Shown: positions 21,834-32,590, counted from the first letter of the stretch. The stretch: DNA of 64,000 bases from Alentia gelatinosa (GCA_950022655.1 OX465582.1:93448704-93512703); one strand, 5' to 3'. Notes: generated by a model not told the origin, from the sequence alone. Made by a program: numbers and translations.

Positions 21834-22742
21834 CCCACTTACTACGATTTCGCTTCCGACACGCCCCGATAGCCCTTCCGACACGCTTCCAACATAAATT
21901 CGAACGTTGTGTCGGAAGCGTGTAAATTATCGTAGTAGTGGAGGCCGGCTTCCGACAAGCGTTCCGACACGCCCCGACACGCCCCGACACGCCCCGACAT
22001 GGCTTCCGACACGGGTGCCTTGTCGTAGGCCTTGCGACACCCTTCCGACATTTCCAACATGTTGGAAATGTCGGAAGCGTGTCGCAAGGCCTACGACACG
22101 GCGCCCTTGTCGGAACGTGTCGGAACGTGTCAGAACGCTATCGTAGCGTTCATCAGTAGTGGAGGCAGGCTTCCGACAAGGGTTACGACAGCGTTCCGCC
22201 ACAGTCACGACGTTATAACATTGGCGCCTATGAAAGCAATGGTAAGTCAATGGGCATTTGTATTTTCCTCTATATCTCCGTTAATACTTTGAAAATTTCG
22301 ACAAAATTTCGGTTACATATTAATCACGATGTACCCTTTCAGTAACCCAGGAGTTTTAAAATATTTGTTAATAGAATATATAAGAATTCTAAAAAGTTCA
22401 ATTTCATTTGGTAAAACCCATGCCACCTCCTTAAAACTTTACCAGACTATAGTATACGTATAATACTTCATATTAAGGTTTTAAAAATCATAGGTTACTC
22501 TCATCATTTTTGAAAGAATTGAGAAAAACTGTATCCTGTTGTAGCCTGTGTCGTAGCCCATGTCGGTTCTGTGGTTTCCTTTTTTTTCCGCCAAAAACCG
22601 TTACGACATGTTCCGACATGCTCCGACACGCTACGATATGCTCCGACAAGAGTGCTACGATTGCGCCACGGCAGAGAAATTCTGTGTCGGAGTGTGTCGG
22701 AACGCTTGTCGGAGCATGTCGTAACTAGTGGGTGCGGGGCCT
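21834..22742. mobile_element. MITE family B with GACACG subterminal repeats
   Basis: Ends AGGCCCCGCACCCACTTACT and ACTAGTGGGTGCGGGGCCT, flanked by TA on both sides. Subterminal zones repeat TTCCGACACG and CCCCGACACG on the left and the complementary GTGTCGGAAC on the right. An internal AGTGGAGGCCGGCTTCCGAC is repeated inversely. CCAACATGTTGG forms a central palindrome at about 22050. Inserted inside A2. Parts of it recur inside the large element at 55-60 kb. Confidence 0.8.
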
Positions 22743-22930
22743 TACTTGAAACAGTCATGAAACAGTAAGATTTTCAGGTGCATTGCTTGTGATGCATTTG
22801 ACTGACTTATTGCTGCGCAATTAACAACAGGATGAGCATAATGTCTTTTCAAATGAACTATATATTCGAGGCATAAGACTCAATTACTATGTCATTTCTG
22901 AATATCGGAGACATCGGGAAGGTGCAAAAT

Positions 22931-23050
22931 CGTAGACATATGTCTAGACATGTCAATCAACCACGCATTGTATGGGGTCTTTCGCAGAAACGTAGACATA
23001 TGTCTAGACATGTCAATCAACCACGCATTGTATGGGGTCTTTCGCAGAAA
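22931..23050. repeat. Exact 60-bp tandem duplication inside A2
   Basis: The unit 22931-22990 (starting CGTAGACATATGTCTAGACA) is repeated base for base at 22991-23050. Other family A copies have one unit. Perfect identity indicates a recent event. Confidence 0.95.
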
Positions 23051-23229
23051 CGTGGTCAACTGCCCCAATATAAGGTGACCTTCCGGCGCAATTTAGATTT
23101 TATACCAGGAGGTGCATCATAGACCATATCGGAGTCATATCGTAGTAGGTGGACGCCGGGCCTTATACGTAAAAACATAGTAATAATGCCAATACTCACA
23201 CACTCATTGAGGTGTCACCGATAGATTTG

Positions 23230-23524
23230 TTTATCTCACCCCAGATATTTTTTCTCCATAGACTTAACATTGGAAACTCGTATCTAACACCCATTAGATA
23301 TTTAGGAAAAATATCCAATGGGGGATAATGTCACAAATGTTAGCCCATTAGTCAATATTAAGGGTGAGATAAATTCAGAAACGCATTCAAGTTTAGGGTC
23401 AGAGCTCCATCCCATCTCATTTGAATCACATAGCAATTCACGCGGCTTCGCCTTGTGAATTACTACGTGATTTAAACTCAATGGGATACGAGCTCAGACC
23501 CTAAACTTTCATGGGTTTCCTCTA
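23230..23524 (+). mobile_element. Family D bipartite hairpin element, copy 3
   Basis: TTTATCTCACCCCAGATATT..AAGGGTGAGATAAA then the hairpin with GGGTCAGAGCTCCATCCCAT..ATGGGATACGAGCTCAGACC. The tip is CAATTCACGCGGCTTCGCC..GTGAATTACTACGTG. Collinear with D1 and D2. Confidence 0.82.
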
Positions 23525-23900
23525 TAATACCTACGCTGTCTCTTACTCCGGGATACCACTAGAAGCGTTGATTTCTAATTAACTAAAACAGTGACACTGA
23601 GGGTGGGGAGTGATGGCAGCACGACCGCCTGGTTACTGGGGTCATTTAACAGATTGATGAGACTGCAGGTGGCTCCACACTTCGTTACTCCCAGCTCCCA
23701 GATCATCTACGCTCCACCGGGCCGTGCTCCTAAAGGTCAGCTCTCTTATCTTTATTTTTAAAATTACTATTTCAATCGATTTTTATATTGTCGTTCTTCG
23801 ACGCAATAGATTGAACAAAACATGCAATATTGAATATGTTCTTTATTTTCCTTTAGCAAGAGGTGTTTGCTTTCGTTTAGACATACGGTGAGTAATTAGA
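23525..23900. other. Unassigned sequence
   Basis: No gene or repeat boundary identified. Confidence 0.5.
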
Positions 23901-24018
23901 GAATACTGGCATAGGCTTCGAGGACGTTGTTTTGTACGTGGTCCTTGGCCTGATTTTACGTAAAATCAGGCCAAGGACCAAGTACATAACAACGTCTATC
24001 ATAGCCTAGACCGTATTC
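23901..24018. repeat. Long palindrome with perfect 40-bp core
   Basis: 23940-23979 is a perfect palindrome with no spacer (GGTCCTTGGCCTGATTTTAC and its reverse complement). Outer arms (GACGTTGTT/AACAACGTC, TAGGC/GCCTA, GAATAC/GTATTC) extend it with mismatches to about 118 bp. No other copy in the window. Confidence 0.88.
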
Positions 24019-24466
24019 TTTTTATTATATACCCTCAAATCGTTAGAATTAGTTAAATATTTACCTAAACGCCATTGTCAAAGTCTCTGGGCACAGCATC
24101 GTGTACTTGTACCTTGGTTTTCGCGACAACGTCGCTCTTGTGCTCTGTTACTATGGCGATTGCATTGCTCACTCTCCGAACACATCCTCTGTTATACACA
24201 CCTGCATTACATGCTTACTGAATAGCAGAGACTACGATATGGAGAGTGACGTAATTATGACGTTGACAACGGGAAGCAGCGTCATGGGATGTGATCGGAC
24301 TTGTTGATATCGATCAATCTCGCATATTTAAGCAAGTTAAACTGTATTAGGTGACAACTACATGTATTCTTTTTGCTATATACCCTCAAATCGTTAGAAT
24401 AAGTTAAATATTTACCAAAACGCCATTGTCAGAGTCGGCGGGCACAGCATAGTGTACTCGTACCTT
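24014..24466 (+). repeat. 102-bp direct repeats 351 bp apart
   Basis: 24014-24115 and 24365-24466 share TATATACCCTCAAATCGTTA, ACGCCATTGTCA, GGGCACAGCAT and TGTACTYGTACCTT at about 90 percent identity. They bracket 249 bp of unrelated sequence; the first copy abuts the palindrome at 23901. Possibly ends of one element or an unequal duplication. Confidence 0.8.
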
Positions 24467-25442
24467 CCGTGGTGCTTGTATGGAGCTGTGGCCATACACC
24501 TCTACTCCCCTTGGAGTCTTTGGAGTAGAGGTCTATGCTGTGGCCAAGTTCTTTGCTATGGCAAGCCAATTTCATTTCTATTTCTATCGATACTTAAATA
24601 TTTCTGTCGATACTTAAAGTTTGCATTCCGTATTTTTTTCGCTGGTTCTTATGTGAAATATACGATCGGGAACAAGCTGACTGCTTCCTGTTTCGTGCAC
24701 CCGGTGCGCGTACACTGAATTTCGTGCATGTACATATGATAACCGAACATTACTTACATACAGTATAGGCCTTAGTTTTGTGCACGGGTATATAATAATT
24801 TCCTTAATCTTATGCATTTTCATTAATATATAGGTACCTCGCGACTGTTGTTTCTTCTAAAAAATTTGCTCCATTTTTCTGAATGCATAGATCTTCATTT
24901 CAACTTGAACTTGAATAACTTGTGTTCGTAATTTCTTCGTTCCACTTGACTCTGCGTGAAAATCCATAGTTGGAAAAAAAAAGAATTTTGAACTCTGCTG
25001 GGAAATGTGAGTTCCACCTTTCCTTTAATCACGTTCACATATATACATCTGGATAAGATTATATGACTTGATACAAAAGGTTCGTCTGAGAGGGTTGGCC
25101 GTAAATCTAGCCCCTGTGAAGTTCATGTAAAACCCAGTTAGCCAAGTCCTCATTTCTCGTACTGGTAGGTGTTAATCCTTTTTGACAGATAGTCCCAGGT
25201 TATTGGAGTTGACTCATTCTTTCGATTGATTCGTATTATGCCACCAAAAGACTACTCAATGCCATATCTGCATTTGGATATGGATAATACTATTCAGATG
25301 ACTTTATTGTCGGGTTTTTTCAGCTTTGATATTAAGCCTTTGTCTTAGCCCACCGGAGTGGTATTAAATCTCATAACAGTTTTGGAACTCAAGACATTAA
25401 TATGGCAACTACAGAAGGATCAAGCAACAATACAGGACTATA
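24467..25442. other. Unassigned sequence with one strong stem
   Basis: CATACACCTCTACTCC (about 24492) and GGAGTAGAGGTCTATG (about 24522) form a stem with GTGGCC/GGCCA outside. The rest is featureless to me. Confidence 0.5.
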
Positions 25443-25445
25443 GAT

Positions 25446-25745
25446 TATCTCACCCCTGATAAAGATATCTATAGGCTTAACATTATGAACTCGTTCTCCA
25501 TGCCCCTACAAGTATTGCAGTCCGTTTTCCATGGTTTATATCCTCTGTGTTGTCCATTCTTTTAGTGTGTGTACACAGGGGTGAGATAAATACAGAAAGC
25601 AACTCGTTTTGGTCAAAGAAGTCATTCTCCAACTTGTTTAAATGCTATGTGATATTCACTCGGCGGTCGCCTCGTTCATATCACACCACATCAAACTCGT
25701 GGAGAACGACGACTTTGACCAAGATTTGTTGGTTTCTTCTTTAGG
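25446..25745 (+). mobile_element. Family D-type bipartite element (D4)
   Basis: TTATCTCACCCCTGATAAAG, TATAGGCTTAACATTATGAA and CACAGGGGTGAGATAAAT make module 1. Module 2 is a hairpin with arms AACTCGTTTTGGTCAAAG..CTTTGACCAAGATTTG and CATTCTCCAACTTGTTTA..AAACTCGTGGAGAACG, tip GATATTCACTCGGCGGTCGC. Same plan as D1-D3 with different arm sequence. Confidence 0.75.
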
Positions 25746-26092
25746 ACTACACACTGGCACCTTCAAAAACAAAGCTGTATTCCCTTCACATCTAAAAAAA
25801 ATGTAAATAATTCATAAATAAATGTGGCCAAGCATTGGACGGTAGCTCGTACCTCGGTCAAACAGTGAAGGACCTTCTACAAAGCTATCCATTACACCTT
25901 TCATCATAATTTTCCAATAAACATATGCGTATCTCCACTCAAATTAATCTACAGATGAGCTCGCGTATTACATGGACGACATTTACACTCATTTAATTAA
26001 ACTAGTGGATTCATTTCTACGGTGATAGTGATACCTAGTATGCCTTATTGTGTTTAGTAATTTCAAATTGGATGTTTATACACCATCTCATT
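25746..26092. other. Unassigned sequence
   Basis: No gene or repeat boundary identified. Confidence 0.5.
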
Positions 26093-26398
26093 GCACCACT
26101 CTCATAAGATCCCACACTCTCTCATTCGTATTCTGTACTCTCACTACGCTCTATGGAGAAGAATTCTTAACGAACTAGGCCTTGAGAATCCACTGGCCTG
26201 CCTCCCGTGCTAAAGACGTACATAAATGCAACCAAAGATTCCTATGATATCAATAATGCCACTTAGCGGGAATACTGTGTGCCAGATGATTCTCAAGGCT
26301 CTAAGCCTAGTTCGTTAAGAATTCCACTCCGATAGAGCGCAGTTAGAACCTTCTACAGATTGCGACTTAGAGAGTGTGAGATCTTATGAGAGGGGTGC
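26093..26398. mobile_element. MITE family J copy 1
   Basis: Ends GCACCACTCTCATAAGATCC and GATCTTATGAGAGGGGTGC with subterminal CACACTCTCTC/GAGAGTGTGA. Inner arms GAATTCTTAACGAACTAGG..CCTAGTTCGTTAAGAATTC. About 306 bp, non-coding. Closely matched by 43029-43313. Confidence 0.85.
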
Positions 26399-26776
26399 TC
26401 ATCGGCGTCCTCCGTTGATTAACACGTAGGTATAAATGTGGTACAGTTTCACCCTTGATCGTTCATATATGTACGAATTCCTATCAGTGAGTATTCTCTA
26501 TGAAGGACCATATTACATGTTCATGTTAAAGGCATATCGAGCAATTTACATGCACACACGACTATCCCCTCAATATCTACGTGACAGCTCCGTGACATTG
26601 GTAAGGTGCAGAGGACCAGTGTCTGAGTGACATAGAGGAATGAATGTCCAGCTTTCTATGACCAATCACTATAAACCTCACTACCTCACTGACCCATTGG
26701 CGTTTGACACGTTTAGACCCTATAGTTACAAATGAAGTGGTAGAAGTGGCTGGCTGGTTGGTTGCCAAGTGTGTTA
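26399..26776 (+). repeat. Short unassigned stretch, then interspersed family R fragment
   Basis: About 26590-26740 (CCAGTGTCTGAGTGACATAG, CCAGCTTTCTATGACCAATC, CTCACTGACCCATTGGC) aligns with the middle of family R copies at 40.4 and 50.0 kb. The first ~190 bp are unassigned. Confidence 0.5.
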
Positions 26777-27056
26777 GGCCCGGCGTCCAACTACTACGAT
26801 AGAAATTTAGACCTACCAATATGGCTCCGATACAAAAAGCAAATATTGGAGACATATTCGGAAGGTGTAAAATTGTAGACATGTCTAGATATGCCAATCC
26901 ACCATGGATTGTATGGGTTTTTTATCGGTGTCTAATTGCAGAAACGTGGTCAATTGCCCCGATATTAGGTCACCTTCCGACGCGATTTTGATTTTGTATC
27001 GGGAGGTGTATCGTAGACCATATCAGAGCCATATCGTAGTAGGTGGACCCCGGGCC
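26777..27056. mobile_element. MITE family A copy 3
   Basis: Ends GGCCCGGCGTCCAACTACTA and TAGTAGGTGGACCCCGGGCC. The interior has CTAGATATGCCAATCCACCA, GTCTAATTGCAGAAACGTGG and GCGATTTTGATTTTGTATCG. Inverted in orientation relative to A1. Flanks TTA and ATA differ by one base. Confidence 0.85.
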
Positions 27057-27268
27057 ATACAGCAAATGACCAATACCTTTATTTATTTTCCCTTATGATC
27101 CCAAGCTCATTCATCAATGTATCTCTGGTTTTTATATTTACGGTCTGGGATGTCATGGATGGTGTAGGTTGAGTTATATCCGTGAAGGATACGTTATTGT
27201 GTGGACAATGCCTCAAAACACAGACATATTAATTTTATACATGGATACCGGATCGGTTCTCTACTTAA

Positions 27269-27463
27269 AGGCCCGTTTTCCATGGCCGACAAACACTGTG
27301 TAGATTTTCTGTGTTTTCCTAATAGCCTATTTCCATTTGGCGTCAGCAGTGCTAAGGTCCGATGGTGGTTCCTGACTGTATATCGGTGATGACCAATGTA
27401 AATAGGCTATTAGGAGAACACAAAAAATCTACACAATGTTTGTCAGCCAATGGAAACGGGCCT
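27269..27463. mobile_element. MITE family E copy 1
   Basis: Ends AGGCCCGTTTTCCATGGCCG and CCAATGGAAACGGGCCT, with exact TAA duplications at 27266-27268 and 27464-27466. Inner arms are TGTGTAGATTTTCTGTGTT and its reverse complement. About 195 bp. PIF/Harbinger-like by target length. Confidence 0.85.
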
Positions 27464-27687
27464 TAAACCGCATCCCATGGGCCACTAACGTCAAGTCACC
27501 GGAGGATCCAGATCAAATTGTGCCCCTGGGACCACATTGCAGCTTGTGAGGGTTTGTGTGCTTGTGGGGATTGGGTGTTTTTTTGTTATTAGGCCCTAGT
27601 TCAACATGCAGTTGGTTTCAATAACGTCAATTGCAATAATCAGGCTGCGTCAAATTATATAGGTTCCATTCAGTGCATTTGATACAT
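27464..27687. other. Unassigned sequence
   Basis: No gene or repeat boundary identified. Confidence 0.5.
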
Positions 27688-27812
27688 TCATTACCCACCT
27701 ATTAAGTAGTCTCCATACGAAATGTATTGGAACTGGAATTCGTTTCACTGAGATTCTAAGACGAGATCCCGGAAAAATAAGTCCCATCTATAATTAGGTC
27801 AAATCATCTCAT
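27688..27812 (-). repeat. Interspersed repeat family T, copy 2
   Basis: Reverse-oriented match to 1001-1134: ATTCATTACCCACCT, AGTCTCCATA, GAAATGTATTGG, CTGGAATTC, TCCGGAAAAATAAGTCCC. Confidence 0.6.
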
Positions 27813-28810
27813 ACTTCGAAAAAACTTTCATGAATGTATATTTAATATTATCTAGTTGTAATAAATAGGTTTAACCTACAATGCAGTAGTCTCTTCTTCA
27901 CAATTGATCTAGTGTAGTGTGTATCTACAGTTGATGAAACCGAAGCACATGGACCTTATTGGGAAAAAAAAACCCTGCTACACAAGAGAATACGCTTGAC
28001 TTGGTACCTCATTCAACAGGAATAAGTTTATATTGTTAACTTTGTAATACATGAATATATGTCTTTCAGAAATAAATCACAAAACACTCTCCACATTGTC
28101 CCGAAATTAGGATATATACTGGTGCTGAGATAGAGGCAGGATGCAGGAACTGTGCTAGGAGAGTGAACTGACAGGACACTAAATGAGATGTTCTATGGTA
28201 GAAATTCTCCCTCCCCCACCATTACCCCACCTGCCATTAGGCTACTATGCTAAAGCTGGGTATTAGCGAGCTATAGTCACATGACCATCACGTGTCTTCA
28301 TCCTGCTTCCTGATTGGCCAGCGTGTCTTGTCCAATCAGCAGCGGTCTACCTCAAGACCTTTTCCGACAGGAAACATTCACTTTTCTCGCCCTGGTACCT
28401 TCTGTGTAGCTTGTTCCAGTAGTGAATTTGCTGTACTAAAGGATTCTATTAAGCTAGAACTTTCACTACTAACGAATACTATCTGAGGATACATATGCAA
28501 ACTTCCATTATGTCAATATGAATATAGGAAATATGGAATCATCAAACATGACCTCAGTCACATACATATAACTTCTGAATAATGTCATTTAAAGGGTGTC
28601 CATCATTGTACATATCATTTCATACGATACTTGTTACCTATAAAAATGGATGCGCACAGGGACCAAAACCCTATCAATGCTGGCTATGGTAGTTCATTAT
28701 GTAATAAGTATACTTAAGTAAAGATTGGATATCATAACTGGCCCTGGAGCCTACCAATAATATGGCTGCTAAGTACCCAAAGTTTCAAACTCCAGAACCA
28801 GGAGCAAATG
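27813..28810. other. Unassigned sequence
   Basis: GATTGGCCAGCGTG and TTGTCCAATCAG near 28312-28340 form an inverted CCAAT pair, but no gene follows. Nothing else recognised. Confidence 0.5.
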
Positions 28811-29180
28811 AGCATCATTGATGAATGACAGTAGAATCATAAAAAACACTAAATACAAATCAAAAGGTTTGGGTTATGTTCAGTCTACAGATCATTTTCT
28901 GTAACCCGTTTGCACCCAGTCAACTTGCTGCTACAACTGCCTGTCTAGGACCGAAATGGCTTGAGCAACAGTAGGTTAATGAGGTATTTCGATCTCTAGT
29001 GATTGGTCATGGTTGTCTGGGCCTACCTCTAAGACCCTGAGACACTGGCACTCCGCCTCTTTCCTAATAACACAACGTTAGCAGATAGTGAAGGGCTATC
29101 TTTTTTGCAGCAAGCTCAAAGTCTATGTGAGCGTTCTAACCTTTAGGCAGAGTATATGGGCGTGTGGCAACTTGAAAATG
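28811..29180 (-). repeat. Interspersed repeat family R, copy 1
   Basis: Matches family R in reverse: CATCATTGATGAATGA edge, AAAGGTTTGGGTTA, TTTTCTGTAACCC, AGGTATTTCG, then CAAGCTCAAAGTCTATGTGAG. Shares both ends with copies at 39.05, 40.39 and 50.0 kb in varying orientation. No coding capacity and no clear inverted ends. Confidence 0.65.
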
Positions 29181-29267
29181 AAATTTGGAAAGAAAAAAAT
29201 ATATATATATCAGCAAGGGGATAATCACTATGACGAGTTGTCAATCGTGCAAGTGGATACTCCACCT

Positions 29268-29577
29268 GGGACCTGTTTCACTAGTTTCGTGACATGTCTA
29301 GATGGCGTCTAGATGGTGTGTCTGGTTTCATAAGAACTAGACATTGGACTTCGTTTTGTCCATTTTTGCTTGCACTGTTGGTGCCGCTTTTCATGTCTGT
29401 CTAACACTTTTGTCACAAAACTAGTGAAACAGGTCCATGACATGTAGATTTGTCTAATTCTTATGTTTGGGGTCTGTCTTTACCTATGGGTAAGCTACTT
29501 GTGTTGTCACGAAACTAGACAACCCCAATGTCTGTATGGTGTCACAGACATGTCACGAAACTAGTGAAACAGGTCCC
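29268..29577. mobile_element. MITE family V with perfect ~32-bp inverted ends
   Basis: 29268-29299 (GGGACCTGTTTCACTAGTTT..) and 29546-29577 are exact reverse complements. A third, internal copy of the end lies at about 29410-29440 (TCACAAAACTAGTGAAACAG), as if an earlier right end is retained. 310 bp, non-coding. No clear target duplication. Single copy here. Confidence 0.85.
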
Positions 29578-29870
29578 TGGTCACAAGAATTAAAACATTC
29601 GGCCACATGTATATGATAATAACCTGAGGGGCCATTAGATACATTTCTTTTTTTTTCATTTTTTTTTCAAGGTTTTTATTGACCACATAGGTAAGTTTAC
29701 ATTTTTTTCACATTTTTCACATAAATGGTGTCACAGACATGTCATTATTACGTTATTATTGCTTTTGCGATGCTAAATCAATATTTCACATACTTGCCAT
29801 CTTGTGCTAGCTATTTCAGAGATCGCTAGCATTTCTCACTTAGTGTGTCTCCAGTTTTATGCTCAGAGCA
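29578..29870. other. AT-rich unassigned sequence
   Basis: T-rich tracts near 29648-29720. GGTGTCACAGACATGTCA at about 29727 repeats part of the V right end (about 29539). Confidence 0.5.
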
Positions 29871-30468
29871 CTGCATGAAAACCACCATGTTACATATGAA
29901 TGTGCCAGGCGTATAAAGGTATGCTTTTGCGTATACAAGGTTGTCCTATTTCCCGCGTGTATACTCCTTATCTGTAGGCGCCTGATTTATACATACGCCT
30001 GATTCATATATACGCCTGATTCTGTTGTATTTACACCACTATCCAATAGTTCCGATCTCTGCCACTTGGGGAAACAACTCGTAGCATATTTCATTGTCAA
30101 ACAACCATCAAAGTCTGTATTATATGAAAATTGCAATCTTATATTACCAATTTATTTTATAAAACCTTTATAAAACCTGATTGGGTATAAATTGATTGAT
30201 CAAGGGGGTCGTGTGCGAGGGATTCATGATTATTTTTATTTTCTTTTATAATGTATACACAAAGTGTATATATATCGCGCAGAGTATATTTCCTCTTGTA
30301 TACGCCAGGTGTGAAAAACATCCAAGACGCATCCATATTTAAAAGTAAACAGTCTTGTATACGCCTCATACGCTGGCGTGAAATATGGGCATATATATAT
30401 ATGAAAACAACTCAATATACAGCCGATGCATACACCTCCGCGATGGCGTACTGGTGGTTTCGCGCAGT
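29871..30468. mobile_element. Family I element, short copy (I2)
   Basis: Ends ACTGCATGAAAACCACC and GGTGGTTTCGCGCAGT are inverted. The first ~310 bp match 2880-3190 at high identity (TTTGCGTATACAAGG, CACCACTATCCAATAGTTCC). The last ~200 bp match 3630-3800. Lacks the GC-rich block of I1. Confidence 0.75.
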
Positions 30469-30531
30469 GGAGGCCATGTGTGGTAAACTCAAGAGCCACA
30501 TGCTCGCCACTGTGACACTATAGGCCCGTTT

Positions 30532-30821
30532 CCATTGGCCGATTTCCTGTCACCAATCTACAGTCAGGAACTACTGAGAGACTTTTGACACTGCTGACCC
30601 AAAATCGGGCAATTGAAACGACCCAATTCGTGAAATGACCTGCAACTTTTCCTGCTTAGATTATGCAATGTGGCACCATCCACCACTGAGTGAAAGGTTG
30701 GTCACTGAGTGACATCTACTACCCTTCTATATACAGACGCACAGTGAGTGGCACCACTGACAGACTTTCTGGGTAACTCGAAAAATCTACACCCTTTTCG
30801 TCGGCCAATGGAAATAGGCCT
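30532..30821. mobile_element. MITE family E copy 2
   Basis: Ends AGGCCCGTTTCCATTGGCCG and GGCCAATGGAAATAGGCCT, flanked by TAT at 30529-30531 and 30822-30824. The interior has CAGTCAGGAACTACTGAGAG and a central run absent from E1. Non-coding. Confidence 0.8.
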
Positions 30822-30934
30822 TATTGCTCACACTGCAGGACCAGCCTGGACCGTCACGCCGACGCCGCCTGTAGAATTAAGGCAAAAGTCGCTGCCGAAA
30901 CAGCAAACACTTTTGAAAAATTTGATTTAATCCC

Positions 30935-31312
30935 ATGCCAATCATAGAAAACATAAATAATGGTTGTACGGATATCCTCGAACAGTCTCTTGCAGGAAAT
31001 GTGCAACACAGAAACATTTATAGATACCCACCTGCAGAGAAGAAATGGAATATAATTTGGGAAGCTCAAAACATTCCTATTGATGAATGGGACAACAAAC
31101 ATACTCATGTTTACAAAGGGACTTGAGAAATCAAATAACACTCTTTCCATTTCAGAATATTAAATAACCTTATACTCACAAATAAATACTTACGTTGGGG
31201 GAAACTTCTAGAAGACCCTTCTTTCTCCTACTGCATTGAGGTGGCTGACATAAACGCGTATGCATACTCTTGCTTTGCATCATCGAAAATATCTAGATGT
31301 ACCAATTCTTGA
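30935..31312 (+). pseudogene. LINE pol C-terminal remnant
   Basis: One frame carries KKWNIIWEAQNIPIDEW, then after two in-frame stops (31124-31126, 31136-31138) FHFRILNNLILTNKYLRWGK. The pattern FxxRILNxxLxTNKYLxxxGK is typical of the region downstream of the reverse transcriptase in several non-LTR retrotransposons. No RT core is present, so it is a short 5'-truncated or deleted remnant. Different from the LINE at 32.7 kb, whose C-terminus does not resemble it. Boundaries are approximate. Confidence 0.55.
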
Positions 31313-32402
31313 AACAAATATTGCTCTAAAAGGTGTATTTTCTTCTGAGAAGAAAGAAGTATGTCTATTTTCAGAATTCTCTGAATCTCTAGCTTGAAGT
31401 CAGAAAGTGACAGTTAAGTTGTATCGTATATGAACAGCTATCAAAACGGCTCCTGTAGAAAACCGATATATTGAGAAGCTTTTTGCATAGCCTAGGACAT
31501 TTTACGAGGCAGATAAAGCATTAAGTAAACGCTAGCAATAGTAAAACCACCCCAGAGCATCTAAATTCATTTTTTGCCCTCGAGGCAGGCATTGATTTTC
31601 TGCGCATGCCTACATGGTCATGTGACACGATTATTTATGTAAATATGGCGGCGGCGTCATTGATTGTAGCCGTGTAGGTGGAATTAAAATATACATCAGG
31701 GATCAGTGTAGCTGTGATACTATCACATAGACACGGCTTTTCTATGATACACTGGTTTTTTGTCGACGTGAGTAGAAACAAAAACTCCAAATGCTACAAC
31801 TCAGCTTATCCATAAAGCAAATAGAAGCAGAAGCGGAAATGAATATGTTTAGTTTCTTTTTATGTATATCGGATTGGTTAATACCGTTGAAGACCGTTCT
31901 CGCCCATAACGCTACCATAGAGTGCTAGAGGGTTGGATTTGGATCATAATGTATACAGGAGATGGTTGTATTTAGGCCTATTTCCACCTGCCAGCAAATG
32001 ATCGGGGATTTTTAGTAAGCACTCGTTATAGTATGCTTATAAGGGGAAAAACAATCTGCCATTTGATATGATCACCGATTAATTTTGCCAAGATTATGCC
32101 AACACCGGCTGACTTGGTCAATGACTGACATAATCCAAACGCTTTGATTTAATCAGTGAGCCCAATAACACGATTTATCGCTCATTGAACACGATACAGG
32201 AGAAAGTATAACTACACTAAACTAACGGAAAAGGTTATGAAATGATCAGGGGAGGGAAAGGATAGTCACTACTTATCGTGCAGGGACACATGCTCAGATA
32301 CACTGCCTAGGTCAGGGAGAAACTTTCAGCATGCTTCAAAAACTATACCTTCACTCTTAATAGATGAGTTGCTAGAATCGACCATTTTGATGATACACTG
32401 TA
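31313..32402. other. Unassigned sequence with a family E-like fragment
   Basis: About 31965-32180 has GGCCTATTTCCACCTGCCAG and GACTTGGTCAATGACTGACA, words shared with 52.7-53.5 kb. No gene supported. Confidence 0.45.
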
Positions 32403-32590
32403 CAAAATATCAGTAAAATCTACGGGATACTACCGTAAACGTAGACGGTATATCACTTTAATCGTATCCACATTTCCATACCGTATATTTGGTATTAAAA
32501 AAACAGTATTTAACTGTAAACATATTGAGGACTGTAATTCTCCCAATCTACGGTCAGTTTACAGTATAAAACTGTAAATATGGATACATT
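32403..32590. repeat. Repeat rich in TACGGT/ACAGT words
   Basis: TACCGTAAAC, ATACCGTATA, AACAGTATTTAACTGTAAAC, TTTACAGTATAAAACTGTAA form several inverted pairs. A similar style recurs at about 38200-38420, on the other side of the LINE. Possibly remnants of one MITE family. Weakly supported. Confidence 0.4.

Larger units (their letters stand above)
21111..23162. mobile_element. MITE family A copy 2, enlarged by nested insertions
   Basis: Left end GGCCCGGCATCCACCTACTG, right end TAGTAGGTGGACGCCGGGCC. The left ~190 bp and right ~270 bp align with A1. Between them lie a 92-bp duplication, short GGCATTACA repeats, family B (21834-22742) and unrelated sequence. Flanks are TAA on the left and TTA on the right, so no exact 3-bp duplication; TA is shared if the end is taken as AGGCCC. 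Confidence 0.8.

Noticed and set aside
21793..22768. Overlapping frames on both strands with RHAPTRPDTPRH or SERVGTCR repeats
   Set aside because: They follow the GACACG subterminal repeats of MITE family B.
24014..24466. Calling the 102-bp direct repeats LTRs
   Set aside because: No TG/CA ends, primer binding site or target duplication seen; reported only as direct repeats.
28312..28340. Inverted CCAAT-box pair as a promoter
   Set aside because: No gene, TATA box or initiator context follows; CCAAT words are common by chance.
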